A stretch of DNA of 64,000 nucleotides from Kitasatospora gansuensis (GTDB lineage: Bacteria; Actinomycetota; Actinomycetes; Streptomycetales; Streptomycetaceae), in NCBI RefSeq assembly GCF_014203705.1, contig NZ_JACHJR010000001.1, forward strand, positions 4,712,001 to 4,776,000. The letters run 5' to 3'. Numbering within the stretch: the stretch's first letter is position 1; each line of letters starts with the position of its first letter. The position numbers and the translations under genes are program-made. The notes beneath the pieces are model-generated. The model did no database searches and was not told where the DNA came from. It saw nothing but the letters and a program-made list of their open reading frames with translations. Positions 1 to 7,239 of the stretch are shown here, one piece after another.

Positions 1-793
1 AGATATCGCGCTCCGTTGGGTAGTCGAATGACTCGGATGCGGCTTCCATGTAACTATTTAGAAACCGTTCGACTTTGCCATCGAACTGGTCGCGGTAATT
101 CTTGTAGGCAAAGAACTTCAGGACCTGCTCTACTTGAGTCCCATCGTTCTCTCGTGCTTTCTGGAGCTTCAGGAGGTCGCTAAGGCGCGGGTCCTTTGAC
201 AGCTCTTCGATGAAGTCATTAAAGGGGCCCATGTAGACACAAGCGCGTACTTCTTGGGCTGTCAGGCTAATGCCGCCGCGATTTAGTCGTTCAAATACAT
301 CAAACCGAACTTGACGGTCGCTCTTGTCGGTCAGGGAGATGACCTGCAAGGGCTGGCGGCCAAAATACACCTGCAGATTCTTTGGCAGGTCAATGTATGT
401 GTTTCCGTTGAGGGCGGTAAGCTTCTCGAGGCCATCGAGTCGAAGTGGTTTAGGTCGTCCAATTTCAATCGCAGCCTCTTCGTCTCGGGCCAGAAAATGG
501 GCCAGAGTGGAAAGTCGCTGTAGTCCATCTACAACTTCCCACTGGAATCCGACGTTTGTTGCAACGAAGACTGGAGGAATTGGCAAACCGAGGAATACTG
601 ATTCGATAAACAGTGACTCATCGGCTTCCTCCCAGCGAAACTTCCTCTGGTAGCTTGGTGACGCATTTAGCTCTTCATCGGAAATCATCCGAACGAGCTC
701 GCGAACTGAAAAGTTATGAACTGCAACATCGACTCTGCCGCGTTCTCCGCGAAGCTGTTCTTCTAGGTTTTCAAGGGATGCGTTAGCAGTCAT
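1..793 (-). CDS. DUF262 (GmrSD N-domain, ParB-like fold) protein, C-terminus cut by window edge
   Basis: Reads from an ATG at 793 leftward through the window edge: 264 codons with no stop, so the C-terminus is missing. The visible protein has the DUF262 layout: YQRKFRW at about 48-54, the VDGLQRLSTL nucleotide-binding motif at about 88-97 (family form DGQQR; here the first Q is L), and FERLNRGGISLTAQEVR at about 167-183. Members include the nucleotidase half of the GmrSD type IV restriction enzymes; others are stand-alone or paired with a nuclease or HEPN protein. The first 60 bases are about 48% GC, far below the surrounding genes, and codon use has many A/T third positions, which indicates horizontal transfer. 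It lies beside a tRNA-Tyr fragment, fitting cargo of an integrated element. A defence role is inferred; the partner, if any, is to the left of the window. Confidence 0.85.
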   Translation of the reverse strand, partial: MTANASLENLEEQLRGERGRVDVAVHNFSVRELVRMISDEELNASPSYQRKFRWEEADESLFIESVFLGLPIPPVFVATNVGFQWEVVDGLQRLSTLAHFLARDEEAAIEIGRPKPLRLDGLEKLTALNGNTYIDLPKNLQVYFGRQPLQVISLTDKSDRQVRFDVFERLNRGGISLTAQEVRACVYMGPFNDFIEELSKDPRLSDLLKLQKARENDGTQVEQVLKFFAYKNYRDQFDGKVERFLNSYMEAASESFDYPTERDI

Positions 794-1001
794 GGGCGCA
801 GTTTAGACGGCCGACGCAGTGCTTCGCCGGGGTATGGCAGCTTCATAGCTCTCAGATTGAGCTGCCGATCCTGGGCGCTCGAGCCACCAAGGTGTCAACG
901 GCCATGGCTGCCCTGATCCGGACCAGTGGCGGACCAGGGAGGGACATCGCCTAGGGGGCGGGCTTCCAGCCGCAGGTCGAGGCGGGCGGCCAGATCGGCC
1001 A

Positions 1002-1059
1002 CGCGGCAGACTGTAAATCTGCCGCGCAAGCTACGCAGGTTCGAACCCTGCACCAGCCA
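1002..1059 (+). pseudogene. tRNA-Tyr(GTA) 3' fragment, candidate attachment-site remnant
   Basis: Anticodon stem 1006-1010/1018-1022 encloses a loop with anticodon GTA at 1013-1015. A variable region follows, then a perfect T arm (1035-1039/1047-1051 with loop TTCGAAC) and an acceptor strand ACCAGCC with discriminator A at 1059. No matching GGCTGGT 5' acceptor strand or class II D arm lies in the 60 bases upstream, so only the 3' half is present. Such 3' halves are what tyrosine-recombinase elements leave at one end after integration. Confidence 0.8.
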
Positions 1060-1067
1060 CAGGATAA

Positions 1068-1111
1068 AGAAGGGCCCCTGACCAGCGGAAACGCCGGCCA
1101 GGGGCCCTTCT
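1068..1111. terminator. Hairpin between tRNA-Tyr fragment and sodF
   Basis: A perfect 13-bp inverted repeat (1068-1080 with 1099-1111, core GGGCCCC) around an 18-base loop. It lies downstream of the leftward sodF and just after the tRNA fragment, so it can serve either strand. No long T run follows. Confidence 0.7.
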
Positions 1112-1203
1112 GCTGTGCGCGCGGGCGGCGCCCCGGCCGACGGCGGAGCCCCGCGCTTCCCCATGGGGCAGGCGGGGCTCCGGTTCGACGGCGGTCCGGC
1201 CGG

Positions 1204-1806
1204 TCAGGCCCCCGTGGCGGCGGTGAAGCGGGCGGCGACGTCGTTCCAGTTGACGACGTCCCAGAGGCGGGTGACGTAGTCCGGGCGGACGTTGCGGTAC
1301 TGCAGGTAGTAGGCGTGCTCCCAGGCGTCGAAGGCGAGCAGCGGGGTGGTGCCCTGGCCGACGTTGCCGTGGTGGTCGTAGACCTGCTCGACGATCAGGC
1401 GCCGGCCGAGCGGCTCCCAGGAGAGGATGCCCCAGCCGGAGCCCTGGACGCCGACGGTGGCGGTGGTGAGCTGCTTCTTGAAGGCGTCGAAGCCGCCGAA
1501 GTGCTCCTCGATGGCGGTGCCGAGGGCGCCGTCGGGGCGGTCGCCGCCGTCGGGGGAGAGGTTCTCCCAGAAGAGGGAGTGCAGGACGTGGCCGGAGAGG
1601 TGGAAGGCCAGCGTCTTCTGCAGGCCGACCAGGCCGCCGAACTGCTCCTTGTCGCGGGCCTCGGCGAGCTGCTCGATGGTGCTGTTGGCGCCGGCCACGT
1701 AGGCGGCGTGGTGCTTGGAGTGGTGCAGCTCGAGGATCTCGGCGGACATCGCCTTCTCCAGAGCCGAGTAGTCGTACGGGAGGTCGGGGAGCGTGTACTG
1801 ACCCAT
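1204..1806 (-). CDS. sodF: Iron (Fe/Zn-type) superoxide dismutase
   Basis: A 200-residue cytoplasmic enzyme that dismutates superoxide to oxygen and hydrogen peroxide. It is full length for the Fe/Mn SOD family. The four metal ligands appear as H28 (LHHSKHH), H76 (LHSLFW), D160 and H164 (FDAWEHAYYL), with the gateway tyrosine at Y36. The ATG at 1806 is chosen over longer upstream starts because MGQYTLPDLPYDY matches the family N-terminus and GGAG lies about 10 bases before it. A Nur-type operator sits about 53 bases upstream. In S. coelicolor nickel-bound Nur represses sodF so that Ni-SOD (SodN) replaces it; the same logic is inferred here. Confidence 0.95.
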   Translation of the reverse strand: MGQYTLPDLPYDYSALEKAMSAEILELHHSKHHAAYVAGANSTIEQLAEARDKEQFGGLVGLQKTLAFHLSGHVLHSLFWENLSPDGGDRPDGALGTAIEEHFGGFDAFKKQLTTATVGVQGSGWGILSWEPLGRRLIVEQVYDHHGNVGQGTTPLLAFDAWEHAYYLQYRNVRPDYVTRLWDVVNWNDVAARFTAATGA

Positions 1807-1858
1807 GAGTGGAGAACTCCTAGTGGGTAGGGGTCTGTGGCGTGCCGGCCCAACACTA

Positions 1859-1875
1859 TTGCGTATAGCTTGCAA
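1859..1875 (-). promoter_or_regulatory. Nur box upstream of sodF
   Basis: TTGCGT-ATAGC-TTGCAA matches the Nur operator pattern TTGCAA-N5-TTGCAA with one half site perfect and the other 4 of 6. It lies upstream of the sodF start on the leftward strand. The match is direct from sequence; nickel-dependent repression is carried over from the S. coelicolor sodF system. Confidence 0.75.
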
Positions 1876-2134
1876 TTACATACTGATGGCATCAGAGTGT
1901 CTCGCGGGGGTGGCCGGCCCGTGTCCAGCCGCCTGCTGACGTACGTCCCGGCCCTCGCGCCGGGGGTCCCTCCGCCCGTGCTGATCGTCTTCCCAACCGG
2001 CGCCCGCCGGGACGTCCGGTCCGCCACCCCCATCACGAGCCAAGCTGGGTGAGCGACCGTCAGGTACGAATCGGGACACGCCGGACATTCGACGGCCCCG
2101 GGAACCTGACGCCCCGGCACATACGCTCACCAGT

Positions 2135-4168
2135 GTGTTCAACGTGCCCCAGGCGCTGAAGCGCCTCGTGATCGGCCGGGCCATGCGCAGCGAGGAGCTG
2201 GGCGAGACGCTGCTGCCCAAACGCCTGGCGCTGCCGATCTTCGCTTCCGACCCGCTCTCCTCCGTCGCGTACGCGACCCAGGAGATCCTGCTGGTGCTCA
2301 CCGTCGGCGGCACGGCGTTCCTCTACCTCACCCCGTGGGTCGCGGCGGGCGTGGTGGCGCTGATGGTGGTCGTGGTGCTGTCGTACCGTCAGGTGGTGCA
2401 CGCCTACCCGAGCGGTGGCGGCTCCTACGAGGTGGTGTCCAGGAACCTCGGGCCGAACTCCGGCCTGGTGGTGGCCGCCTCACTCCTGGTCGACTACGTG
2501 ATGACGGTCGCCGTCTCGGTCGCCTCCGGGGTGGCGAACGTCATCTCCGCGCTGCCGAGCCTGGTGGACTACCGGGTGCTGATGGCGGTCGGCTTCGTGG
2601 CGTTGCTGACGGCGATGAACCTGCGCGGCGTACGGGAGTCCGGCAACGCCTTCGCCGCGCCGACCTACCTCTTCATCGGCGCCATCCTGATCATGGTGGG
2701 CACCGGGCTGATCCGGTACCTGCTCGGGGACGCGCCGGTGGCCGAGAGCGCCAAGTACGGGATCACACCGGAGCCGGGGGACGAGACCTTCGCCGGGTTC
2801 GCGCTGCTGATGCTGGCGCTGCGGGCGTTCGCCTCCGGCTGTACGGCGCTGACCGGCGTGGAGGCGATCTCGAACGGGGTGCCCGCGTTCCGGAAGCCGA
2901 AGTCGAAGAACGCCGCCACCACGATGGCGGTGATGGGCATCACCGCGATCGTGATGTTCTCCGGCATCACCACGCTCGCGATGGTCGCCAAGGTGCACAT
3001 CACCGACGACACCTGCCAGCTGGCCGGCTTCACCGGCGACTGCGGAACACCGCAGCAGACCGTGATCGCCCAGCTGGCGGCGGCGATCTTCGGCGGCAGC
3101 GACAGCATCCTGTTCTACGTGGTCCAGGCCGCGACCGCGCTGGTGCTGATCCTGGCTGCGAACACCGCGTTCAACGGCTTCCCGCTGCTCGCCTCGATCC
3201 TGGCCGAACACCGCTACCTGCCACGACAGTTGCACACCCGCGGCGACCGACTCGCGTTCTCCAACGGCATCATCGCCCTCGCCCTGGTGGCCGGCGGCCT
3301 GCTCTGGCTGTACGACGCCGACGTCACCAGCCTGATCCACCTCTACATCCTGGGCGTCTTCACCTCCTTCACGCTGTCCCAGATCGGCATGGTCCGGCAC
3401 TGGAACCGCACCCTGGGCGAGCAGCCCACCCCGCAGGTGCGCCGCGACGCGCACCGGGCCCGGGTGATCAACGCGCTGGGCGCGGTGGTCACCGGACTGG
3501 TGCTGGTGATCGTGCTGGCCACCAAGTTCACCCAGGGCGCCTGGCTGGCGGTCCTCGCCGCGGTGGTGCTGTGGCTGATGATGCGCGGCATCCGGCGCCA
3601 CTACGACCGGACGGCGGAGGAACTGGCGGTCCACGACCCGCACGAGGAGTCCGTCCGCCCGGCCAAGGTGCACGGCATCGTGCTGGTCTCCAAACTGCAC
3701 AAGCCGACCCTGCGCGCGCTCGGCTACGCGCAGGCGTTCAAGCCGGACACCCTGGAGGCGCTGACGGTCGCGGTCGAGCGCGACAGTACCGACGAACTCC
3801 GGCTGAAGTGGGACGAGTTCGACATCCAGGTGCCGCTGAAGGTGCTCGACTCGCCGTTCCGGGAGATCACCCGGCCGGTGGTCGGGTACGTCCGCGGTGT
3901 CCGCCGGAGCAGCCCGCGCGACGTCGTGGCGGTGTTCATCCCGGAGTACGTGGTCGGCCACTGGTGGGAGAACCTACTGCACAACCAGTCAGCCCTCTGG
4001 CTCAAGAGCCGACTGCTGTTCACCCCCGGCGTGATGGTGATCAGCGTCCCCTGGCAGCTCAACTCCTCGGCGGCGGCGAACCACCCGACCGGGCGCGCGC
4101 CGGGCGCGGTCCGCCGGGGCGAGCCCGCCAGCCCCGGCGCACGCAACGACCTCAGCGCCAAGCAGTAA
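2135..4168 (+). CDS. KimA-like APC-superfamily potassium transporter
   Basis: 677 residues, integral membrane. The N-terminal about 470 residues carry the APC transporter core with about 12 predicted helices, including SDPLSSVAYATQE, SYRQVVHAYPSGGGSY, ALTGVEAISNGVPAF and GDRLAFSNGI. A soluble C-terminal domain of about 190 residues ends with HNQSALWLKSRLLF. This string of motifs and the soluble tail match KimA (YdaO) of Bacillus subtilis, a potassium/proton importer controlled by c-di-AMP, better than ordinary amino acid permeases. The loop at about 290-300 has two cysteines (DDTCQLAGFTGDC). The start is GTG; TACGCT lies about 8 bases upstream and no clear ribosome site is present, so the mRNA may be leaderless. 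An ATG at 2183 is an alternative start. I see no ydaO-type riboswitch upstream. The substrate is inferred from resemblance only. Confidence 0.75.
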   Translation: MFNVPQALKRLVIGRAMRSEELGETLLPKRLALPIFASDPLSSVAYATQEILLVLTVGGTAFLYLTPWVAAGVVALMVVVVLSYRQVVHAYPSGGGSYEVVSRNLGPNSGLVVAASLLVDYVMTVAVSVASGVANVISALPSLVDYRVLMAVGFVALLTAMNLRGVRESGNAFAAPTYLFIGAILIMVGTGLIRYLLGDAPVAESAKYGITPEPGDETFAGFALLMLALRAFASGCTALTGVEAISNGVPAFRKPKSKNAATTMAVMGITAIVMFSGITTLAMVAKVHITDDTCQLAGFTGDCGTPQQTVIAQLAAAIFGGSDSILFYVVQAATALVLILAANTAFNGFPLLASILAEHRYLPRQLHTRGDRLAFSNGIIALALVAGGLLWLYDADVTSLIHLYILGVFTSFTLSQIGMVRHWNRTLGEQPTPQVRRDAHRARVINALGAVVTGLVLVIVLATKFTQGAWLAVLAAVVLWLMMRGIRRHYDRTAEELAVHDPHEESVRPAKVHGIVLVSKLHKPTLRALGYAQAFKPDTLEALTVAVERDSTDELRLKWDEFDIQVPLKVLDSPFREITRPVVGYVRGVRRSSPRDVVAVFIPEYVVGHWWENLLHNQSALWLKSRLLFTPGVMVISVPWQLNSSAAANHPTGRAPGAVRRGEPASPGARNDLSAKQ

Positions 4169-4177
4169 CCCGAGCGC

Positions 4178-5452
4178 CTACCCCGGCGTGCTCTGCCGCG
4201 GCAGCGCCAGCGCCACCGTGTCGGCGAACTCCCGGACGGCGCTGGTCCGGCTCACCACCCGGCCGCTGTGGATCACCAGCCGGCTGTGCCCGCCGGCCAG
4301 CGCCCCGGCCAGTGAGTCACCCCGGACGGCCAGCAGTTCGGCCGGGAAACCGGCGTCGACCCGGACGGGCTGCAGCCCGAGGGCGATCCTGGCCTGGTTG
4401 GAGACCGCCTCGTACGCCGCCTCGGGGCTCAGCCCACCGCCCGCCGCGAGCAGGTACGCGGCCTCCAGCGGGTCGGCCCGGCCGACCGGATTGGCGAGGT
4501 CCCGCAGACCGCCCGCCCCGGCCGCCAACGGAACTCCGGCCTCGGTCAACTCCCGCACCAGGGAGGGGCGCAGGGGCGCGGCGAGGCCCTCCAGGCCGAC
4601 GCAGCCGCCGTTCTGCGGCAGGCAGACCACCCGCAGCCCGGCGCCGGTCAGCACCGCCGCCCCGCCGTCCGCCAGCGCGCTCACCGGGCCGACCGTGACC
4701 CGGGGCCGCAGCGGCGCCAACACGGCGGCCAGTCGGGCGAGTTGGGACGGATCGACGCCCAGGGTGTGCAGGTCCACCGGGCAGTCCGCCTCGCGGGCCG
4801 CCTCCAGCAGGACCTGGACGTAGCCCACCGGGTCCGGGTCGAGGTCCGGGCAGCCGCCGGCCGCCGCCGCGCCGAGCTTGAGCGCGTCCCGCAGCTGGGC
4901 CCGGCCGTCCGCGCCGGCCCGGCCGGTGAGCAGCCGGGGCATCGCCACCGCCTGCAGTTCGGCCAGGCCGCGCAGCGCCTGGCGGGCCGTCAGGACGGCC
5001 TCCAGCCGGCGCAGGCCGTGCACGTCGCCGATCCGGACGTGGGTGCGCTGGGCGGTGGCCCCGTACCCGAGCGCGGTGAGCGCGCCCTCGGTGACCCGGC
5101 GGATCAGGTCGGCCGGGGTCTCCGGCGGGGGAGTGGGCAGGGCGGCGGAGAAGGCGACGTCGTAGTGCGCGTGCGGCTCGGCGGGGGCGGGCAGCAGCAG
5201 GTAGCCGCCGAGGTCGATCCGGGCGCCGGTGGTGCTGGTGGGACTGCCGGGCATGGCGGGCAGCGGGCCGAGGCTCCCGGTGGTGCCGACGGCCTGGATG
5301 CGGTCGCCGCTGATCCGGACGTCCACCACCCGGCCGTCGGTGAGCCGGGCGTTGACCAGCAGCAGGACCGGGCCGTGGCCGAGCGGATTGGGGTTCTTCG
5401 ACGATCCCTCGCCCGGGTGCGGCCCCTCGGCGGGTGCGCTGTCCGCGGTCAT
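4178..5452 (-). CDS. Amidohydrolase-superfamily protein (cytosine-deaminase-like), probably degenerate
   Basis: 424 residues from an ATG at 5452 with GAGGAG about 8 bases upstream; longer starts reach a low-complexity leader without a ribosome site. The fold is recognisable: an N-terminal beta-sandwich strand (LLLVNARLTDGRVVDV), a first metal motif EPHAHYD, and a C-terminal GLRDLANPVGRADPLEAAYLL segment resembling the DPWYPLG region of cytosine deaminase. By eye, other catalytic positions of that family are changed: the third-strand histidine region reads VTVGPVSAL, and the Asp before the RDLANPVG segment is replaced by glycine. It could be a non-catalytic or altered-specificity paralog. It converges on the KimA-like gene with a 9-base gap and is followed divergently by tRNA genes. 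Confidence 0.65.
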   Translation of the reverse strand: MTADSAPAEGPHPGEGSSKNPNPLGHGPVLLLVNARLTDGRVVDVRISGDRIQAVGTTGSLGPLPAMPGSPTSTTGARIDLGGYLLLPAPAEPHAHYDVAFSAALPTPPPETPADLIRRVTEGALTALGYGATAQRTHVRIGDVHGLRRLEAVLTARQALRGLAELQAVAMPRLLTGRAGADGRAQLRDALKLGAAAAGGCPDLDPDPVGYVQVLLEAAREADCPVDLHTLGVDPSQLARLAAVLAPLRPRVTVGPVSALADGGAAVLTGAGLRVVCLPQNGGCVGLEGLAAPLRPSLVRELTEAGVPLAAGAGGLRDLANPVGRADPLEAAYLLAAGGGLSPEAAYEAVSNQARIALGLQPVRVDAGFPAELLAVRGDSLAGALAGGHSRLVIHSGRVVSRTSAVREFADTVALALPRQSTPG

Positions 5453-5677
5453 CGGCCGGCTCCTCGCTGCCCGGCGGCCTCGGGGCGCCCCGGGAGCCGC
5501 AAGATCACTGGGGGCCGAGCCTATGGGGAGTCGGGGCGGGGCGCTCGGAGGCTCGCAGCAGTCGTACCGGGTCGGGCCGTGACCGGCCGTCGGTTCGGAG
5601 GCGCCGTCGAACGCGGGTGCTGCACAGGAGCGTCCGTACGGGCCGCCCACCTGCGATCTTCCGGGCCGGATACGGAT

Positions 5678-5706
5678 TTCACCTCTGGCCGGGAAACGTG
5701 TAATCT
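5678..5706 (+). promoter_or_regulatory. Promoter for tRNA-Thr/tRNA-Met/rpmG
   Basis: TTCACC (5678-5683), a 17-base spacer, then TAATCT (5701-5706), 11 bases before the tRNA-Thr 5' end. The spacing fits a principal sigma factor promoter. Confidence 0.6.
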
Positions 5707-5717
5707 CTTCCTCGTTC

Positions 5718-5790
5718 GCCCCTATAGCTCAGTCGGTAGAGCGTCTCCATGGTAAGGAGAAGGTCTGCGGTTCGATTCCGCATGGGGGCT
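5718..5790 (+). tRNA. tRNA-Thr(GGT)
   Basis: A 73-base cloverleaf: acceptor 5718-5724 pairs with 5783-5789 (one G-U), D arm with TAGCTCAG, anticodon loop ATGGTAA giving GGT, T arm TGCGG-TTCGATT-CCGCA and discriminator T at 5790. CCA is not encoded. Confidence 0.95.
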
Positions 5791-5834
5791 CTGGTGAGAA
5801 GGAGTCAGACCTCGGTCTGACGACCGATCATCAA

Positions 5835-5907
5835 AGCGGTGTAGCTCAGTTGGTAGAGCAAGCGGCTCATAATCGCTGTGTCACCGGTTCAAGTCCGGTC
5901 ACCGCTA
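5835..5907 (+). tRNA. tRNA-Met(CAT), elongator type
   Basis: A 73-base cloverleaf: acceptor AGCGGTG pairs with CACCGCT (5900-5906), anticodon loop CTCATAA gives CAT, T arm ACCGG-TTCAAGT-CCGGT, discriminator A. The fully paired acceptor end and lack of the three G-C initiator pairs in the anticodon stem argue for elongator rather than initiator tRNA. Confidence 0.93.
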
Positions 5908-5913
5908 CCCCGC

Positions 5914-5949
5914 GTAGTCGGTCGGGAGATCGAACTCCCGATCGGCTAC
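5914..5949 (+). terminator. Hairpin between tRNA-Met and rpmG
   Basis: A 15-bp stem (5914-5928 with 5935-5949, two G-U pairs) and a 6-base loop, followed by a T-rich stretch. It probably ends the tRNA transcript or shapes its 3' processing, with read-through to rpmG. Confidence 0.7.
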
Positions 5950-5989
5950 TCTTGTTGTGTCATCACCCATTTTTTAGGAAGGCACTCCC

Positions 5990-6154
5990 GTGGCTGCCAC
6001 CGACGTCCGCCCGAAGATCACGCTGGCCTGCGTGGAGTGCAAGGAGCGGAACTACATCACCAAGAAGAACCGGCGTAACGACCCGGACCGTCTTGAGATG
6101 AAGAAGCACTGCCCCCGTTGCAACTCGCACACCGCGCACCGCGAGACCCGCTGA
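5990..6154 (+). CDS. rpmG: 50S ribosomal protein L33, zinc-ribbon (C+) form
   Basis: 54 residues starting VAATDVRPKITLACVECKERN with a GTG at 5990 and AGGAAGG about 8 bases upstream. The two CxxC pairs (CVEC near residues 14-17 and CPRC near 42-45) make this the zinc-binding C+ form; streptomycetes usually also carry a zinc-free paralog under Zur control elsewhere. It follows two tRNA genes and is closed by a strong terminator at 6197-6239. Component of the large ribosomal subunit. Confidence 0.95.
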   Translation: MAATDVRPKITLACVECKERNYITKKNRRNDPDRLEMKKHCPRCNSHTAHRETR

Positions 6155-6196
6155 CCCCGCAAGGCGTCGTCGGGCCTGGTGTGTTCAGGCTCTTGG

Positions 6197-6239
6197 CTCC
6201 AGGCCGTGTCCCGCAAGGGGCACGGCCTGGAGCTTTTTC
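6197..6239 (+). terminator. Rho-independent terminator after rpmG
   Basis: A perfect 13-bp stem (6197-6209 with 6222-6234, core CAGGCCGTG) and a 12-base loop, followed by five T residues. Confidence 0.9.
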
Positions 6240-6294
6240 TCGTGTCCAGGCAAGTCCGCACCAGCTGCGTGACCCACCGTCAGAGGAGTAGCCC

Positions 6295-6753
6295 ATGGCC
6301 CTCGACCCCTCGTTCATCGGGCGGACCTACCCGCCCACCGAGCCGTACGAGGTAGGCCGGGAGAAGATCCGCGAGTTCGCGACCGCGATCGGCGACGCCA
6401 ACCCGGCGTACACCGACCTGGAGACCGCGAAGGCGCTCGGGTACCCGGAAGTGATCGCGCCGCCGACCTTCCCGTTCGTGATCACCTACGGAGCCGCGGC
6501 CCAGGTGGTGAACGACCCCGAGCTGGGTCTGGACTACACCCGCGTGGTGCACGGCGACCAGAAGTTCAGCTACAGCCGCCCGGTGCACGCCGGGGACCGG
6601 CTGACCGTCACCGTCGCGATCGACGCGATCAAGTCGCTGGCCGGCAACGACGTCCTGACCGTCAGCGGCCAGGTGCACGACGAGAGCGGCGAGCACGTGG
6701 TGACCTCGATCATGACGCTGGTGGCCCGGGCCGCCGACCAGGCGGGGGAGTGA
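6295..6753 (+). CDS. MaoC-fold dehydratase, N-domain type (HadA-like)
   Basis: 152 residues with the FAS1-type dehydratase domain (start FIGRTYPPTEPYEVGREKIREFA; DANPAYTD; PPTFPFV; HGDQKFSYSRPVHAGD). It resembles HadA of mycobacteria, the non-catalytic scaffold partner of a heterodimeric 3-hydroxyacyl-ACP dehydratase; no hydratase Asp/His dyad is obvious. The ATG at 6295 has AGAGGAG upstream. The next gene encodes the catalytic type, the stop and next start region lie within 6 bases, and the pair follows rpmG as hadA-hadB do in mycobacteria. Streptomycetes make no mycolic acids, so the acyl substrate is unknown. Confidence 0.85.
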   Translation: MALDPSFIGRTYPPTEPYEVGREKIREFATAIGDANPAYTDLETAKALGYPEVIAPPTFPFVITYGAAAQVVNDPELGLDYTRVVHGDQKFSYSRPVHAGDRLTVTVAIDAIKSLAGNDVLTVSGQVHDESGEHVVTSIMTLVARAADQAGE

Positions 6754-6758
6754 CCAGG

Positions 6759-7181
6759 ATGACCATCAGCTTCGACCAGGTCGAGGTCGGCACCGAGCTG
6801 CCCGCCCAGTCCTTCCCGGTGACCCGCGCCGCGCTGGTCCAGTACGCGGGCGCCTCCGGTGACTTCAACCCGATCCACTGGAACGAGAAGTTCGCGCTCG
6901 AGGTCGGCCTGCCCGACGTCATCGCGCACGGCATGTTCACCATGGCCGAGGCGATCCGGGTGGTCACCGACTGGGTCGGCGACCCGGGCGCGGTGGTCGA
7001 CTACGGGGTCCGCTTCACCAAGCCCGTGCCCGTCCCGAACGACGGCGTCGGCACCGTGATCGAGGTCACCGGCAAGGTCGCCGCCCTGCTGGACGACCGC
7101 CGGGTCCGGGTCGACCTGGTGGTGAAGAACGGCGAGAACAAGGTGCTCAACATGTCCCGCGCGGTGGTCCAGCTCGGCTGA
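6759..7181 (+). CDS. MaoC-fold (R)-specific dehydratase/hydratase (HadB-like)
   Basis: 140 residues of hot-dog fold. The hydratase-2 motif GDFNPIHWNEKFALEVGLPDV with the Asp/His catalytic dyad, followed by IAHGMFTMA, is intact, so this is expected to be the active subunit acting with the protein upstream. ATG at 6759 is preferred because GGGGGAG (6744-6750) sits 8 bases before it; an in-frame GTG at 6750 overlaps the previous stop but would be buried in that site. It is probably cotranscribed with the HadA-like gene. The likely role is dehydration of (R)-3-hydroxyacyl thioesters; the pathway is not shown by context. Confidence 0.87.
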   Translation: MTISFDQVEVGTELPAQSFPVTRAALVQYAGASGDFNPIHWNEKFALEVGLPDVIAHGMFTMAEAIRVVTDWVGDPGAVVDYGVRFTKPVPVPNDGVGTVIEVTGKVAALLDDRRVRVDLVVKNGENKVLNMSRAVVQLG

Positions 7182-7239
7182 CGCCGTGGACGGGGGTCGG
7201 TCCGCCCACCGGGCCGGTCGACCCCCGTACGCTGGGGGC

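Larger units (their letters stand above)
1..1062. mobile_element. Edge of a putative integrative element at a tRNA-Tyr site
   Basis: The stretch combines a low-GC DUF262 gene, about 200 bases without a recognisable gene (794-1001), and a tRNA-Tyr 3' half that lacks its 5' half. Everything right of it is conserved core chromosome. SLP1 of Streptomyces coelicolor is known to integrate in a tRNA-Tyr gene, so this pattern fits one end of an SLP1-like element, with the intact tRNA expected at the other end. No integrase, relaxase or FtsK-like gene is visible inside the window, so the element type is inferred. Confidence 0.55.

Noticed and set aside
960..1059. A complete functional tRNA-Tyr
   Set aside because: No GGCTGGT 5' acceptor strand or class II D arm is found upstream of the anticodon stem, so only a 3' half is present.
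1876..2134. A c-di-AMP (ydaO) riboswitch before the KimA-like gene
   Set aside because: The segment lacks the conserved ydaO core sequences and is close to a likely leaderless start.
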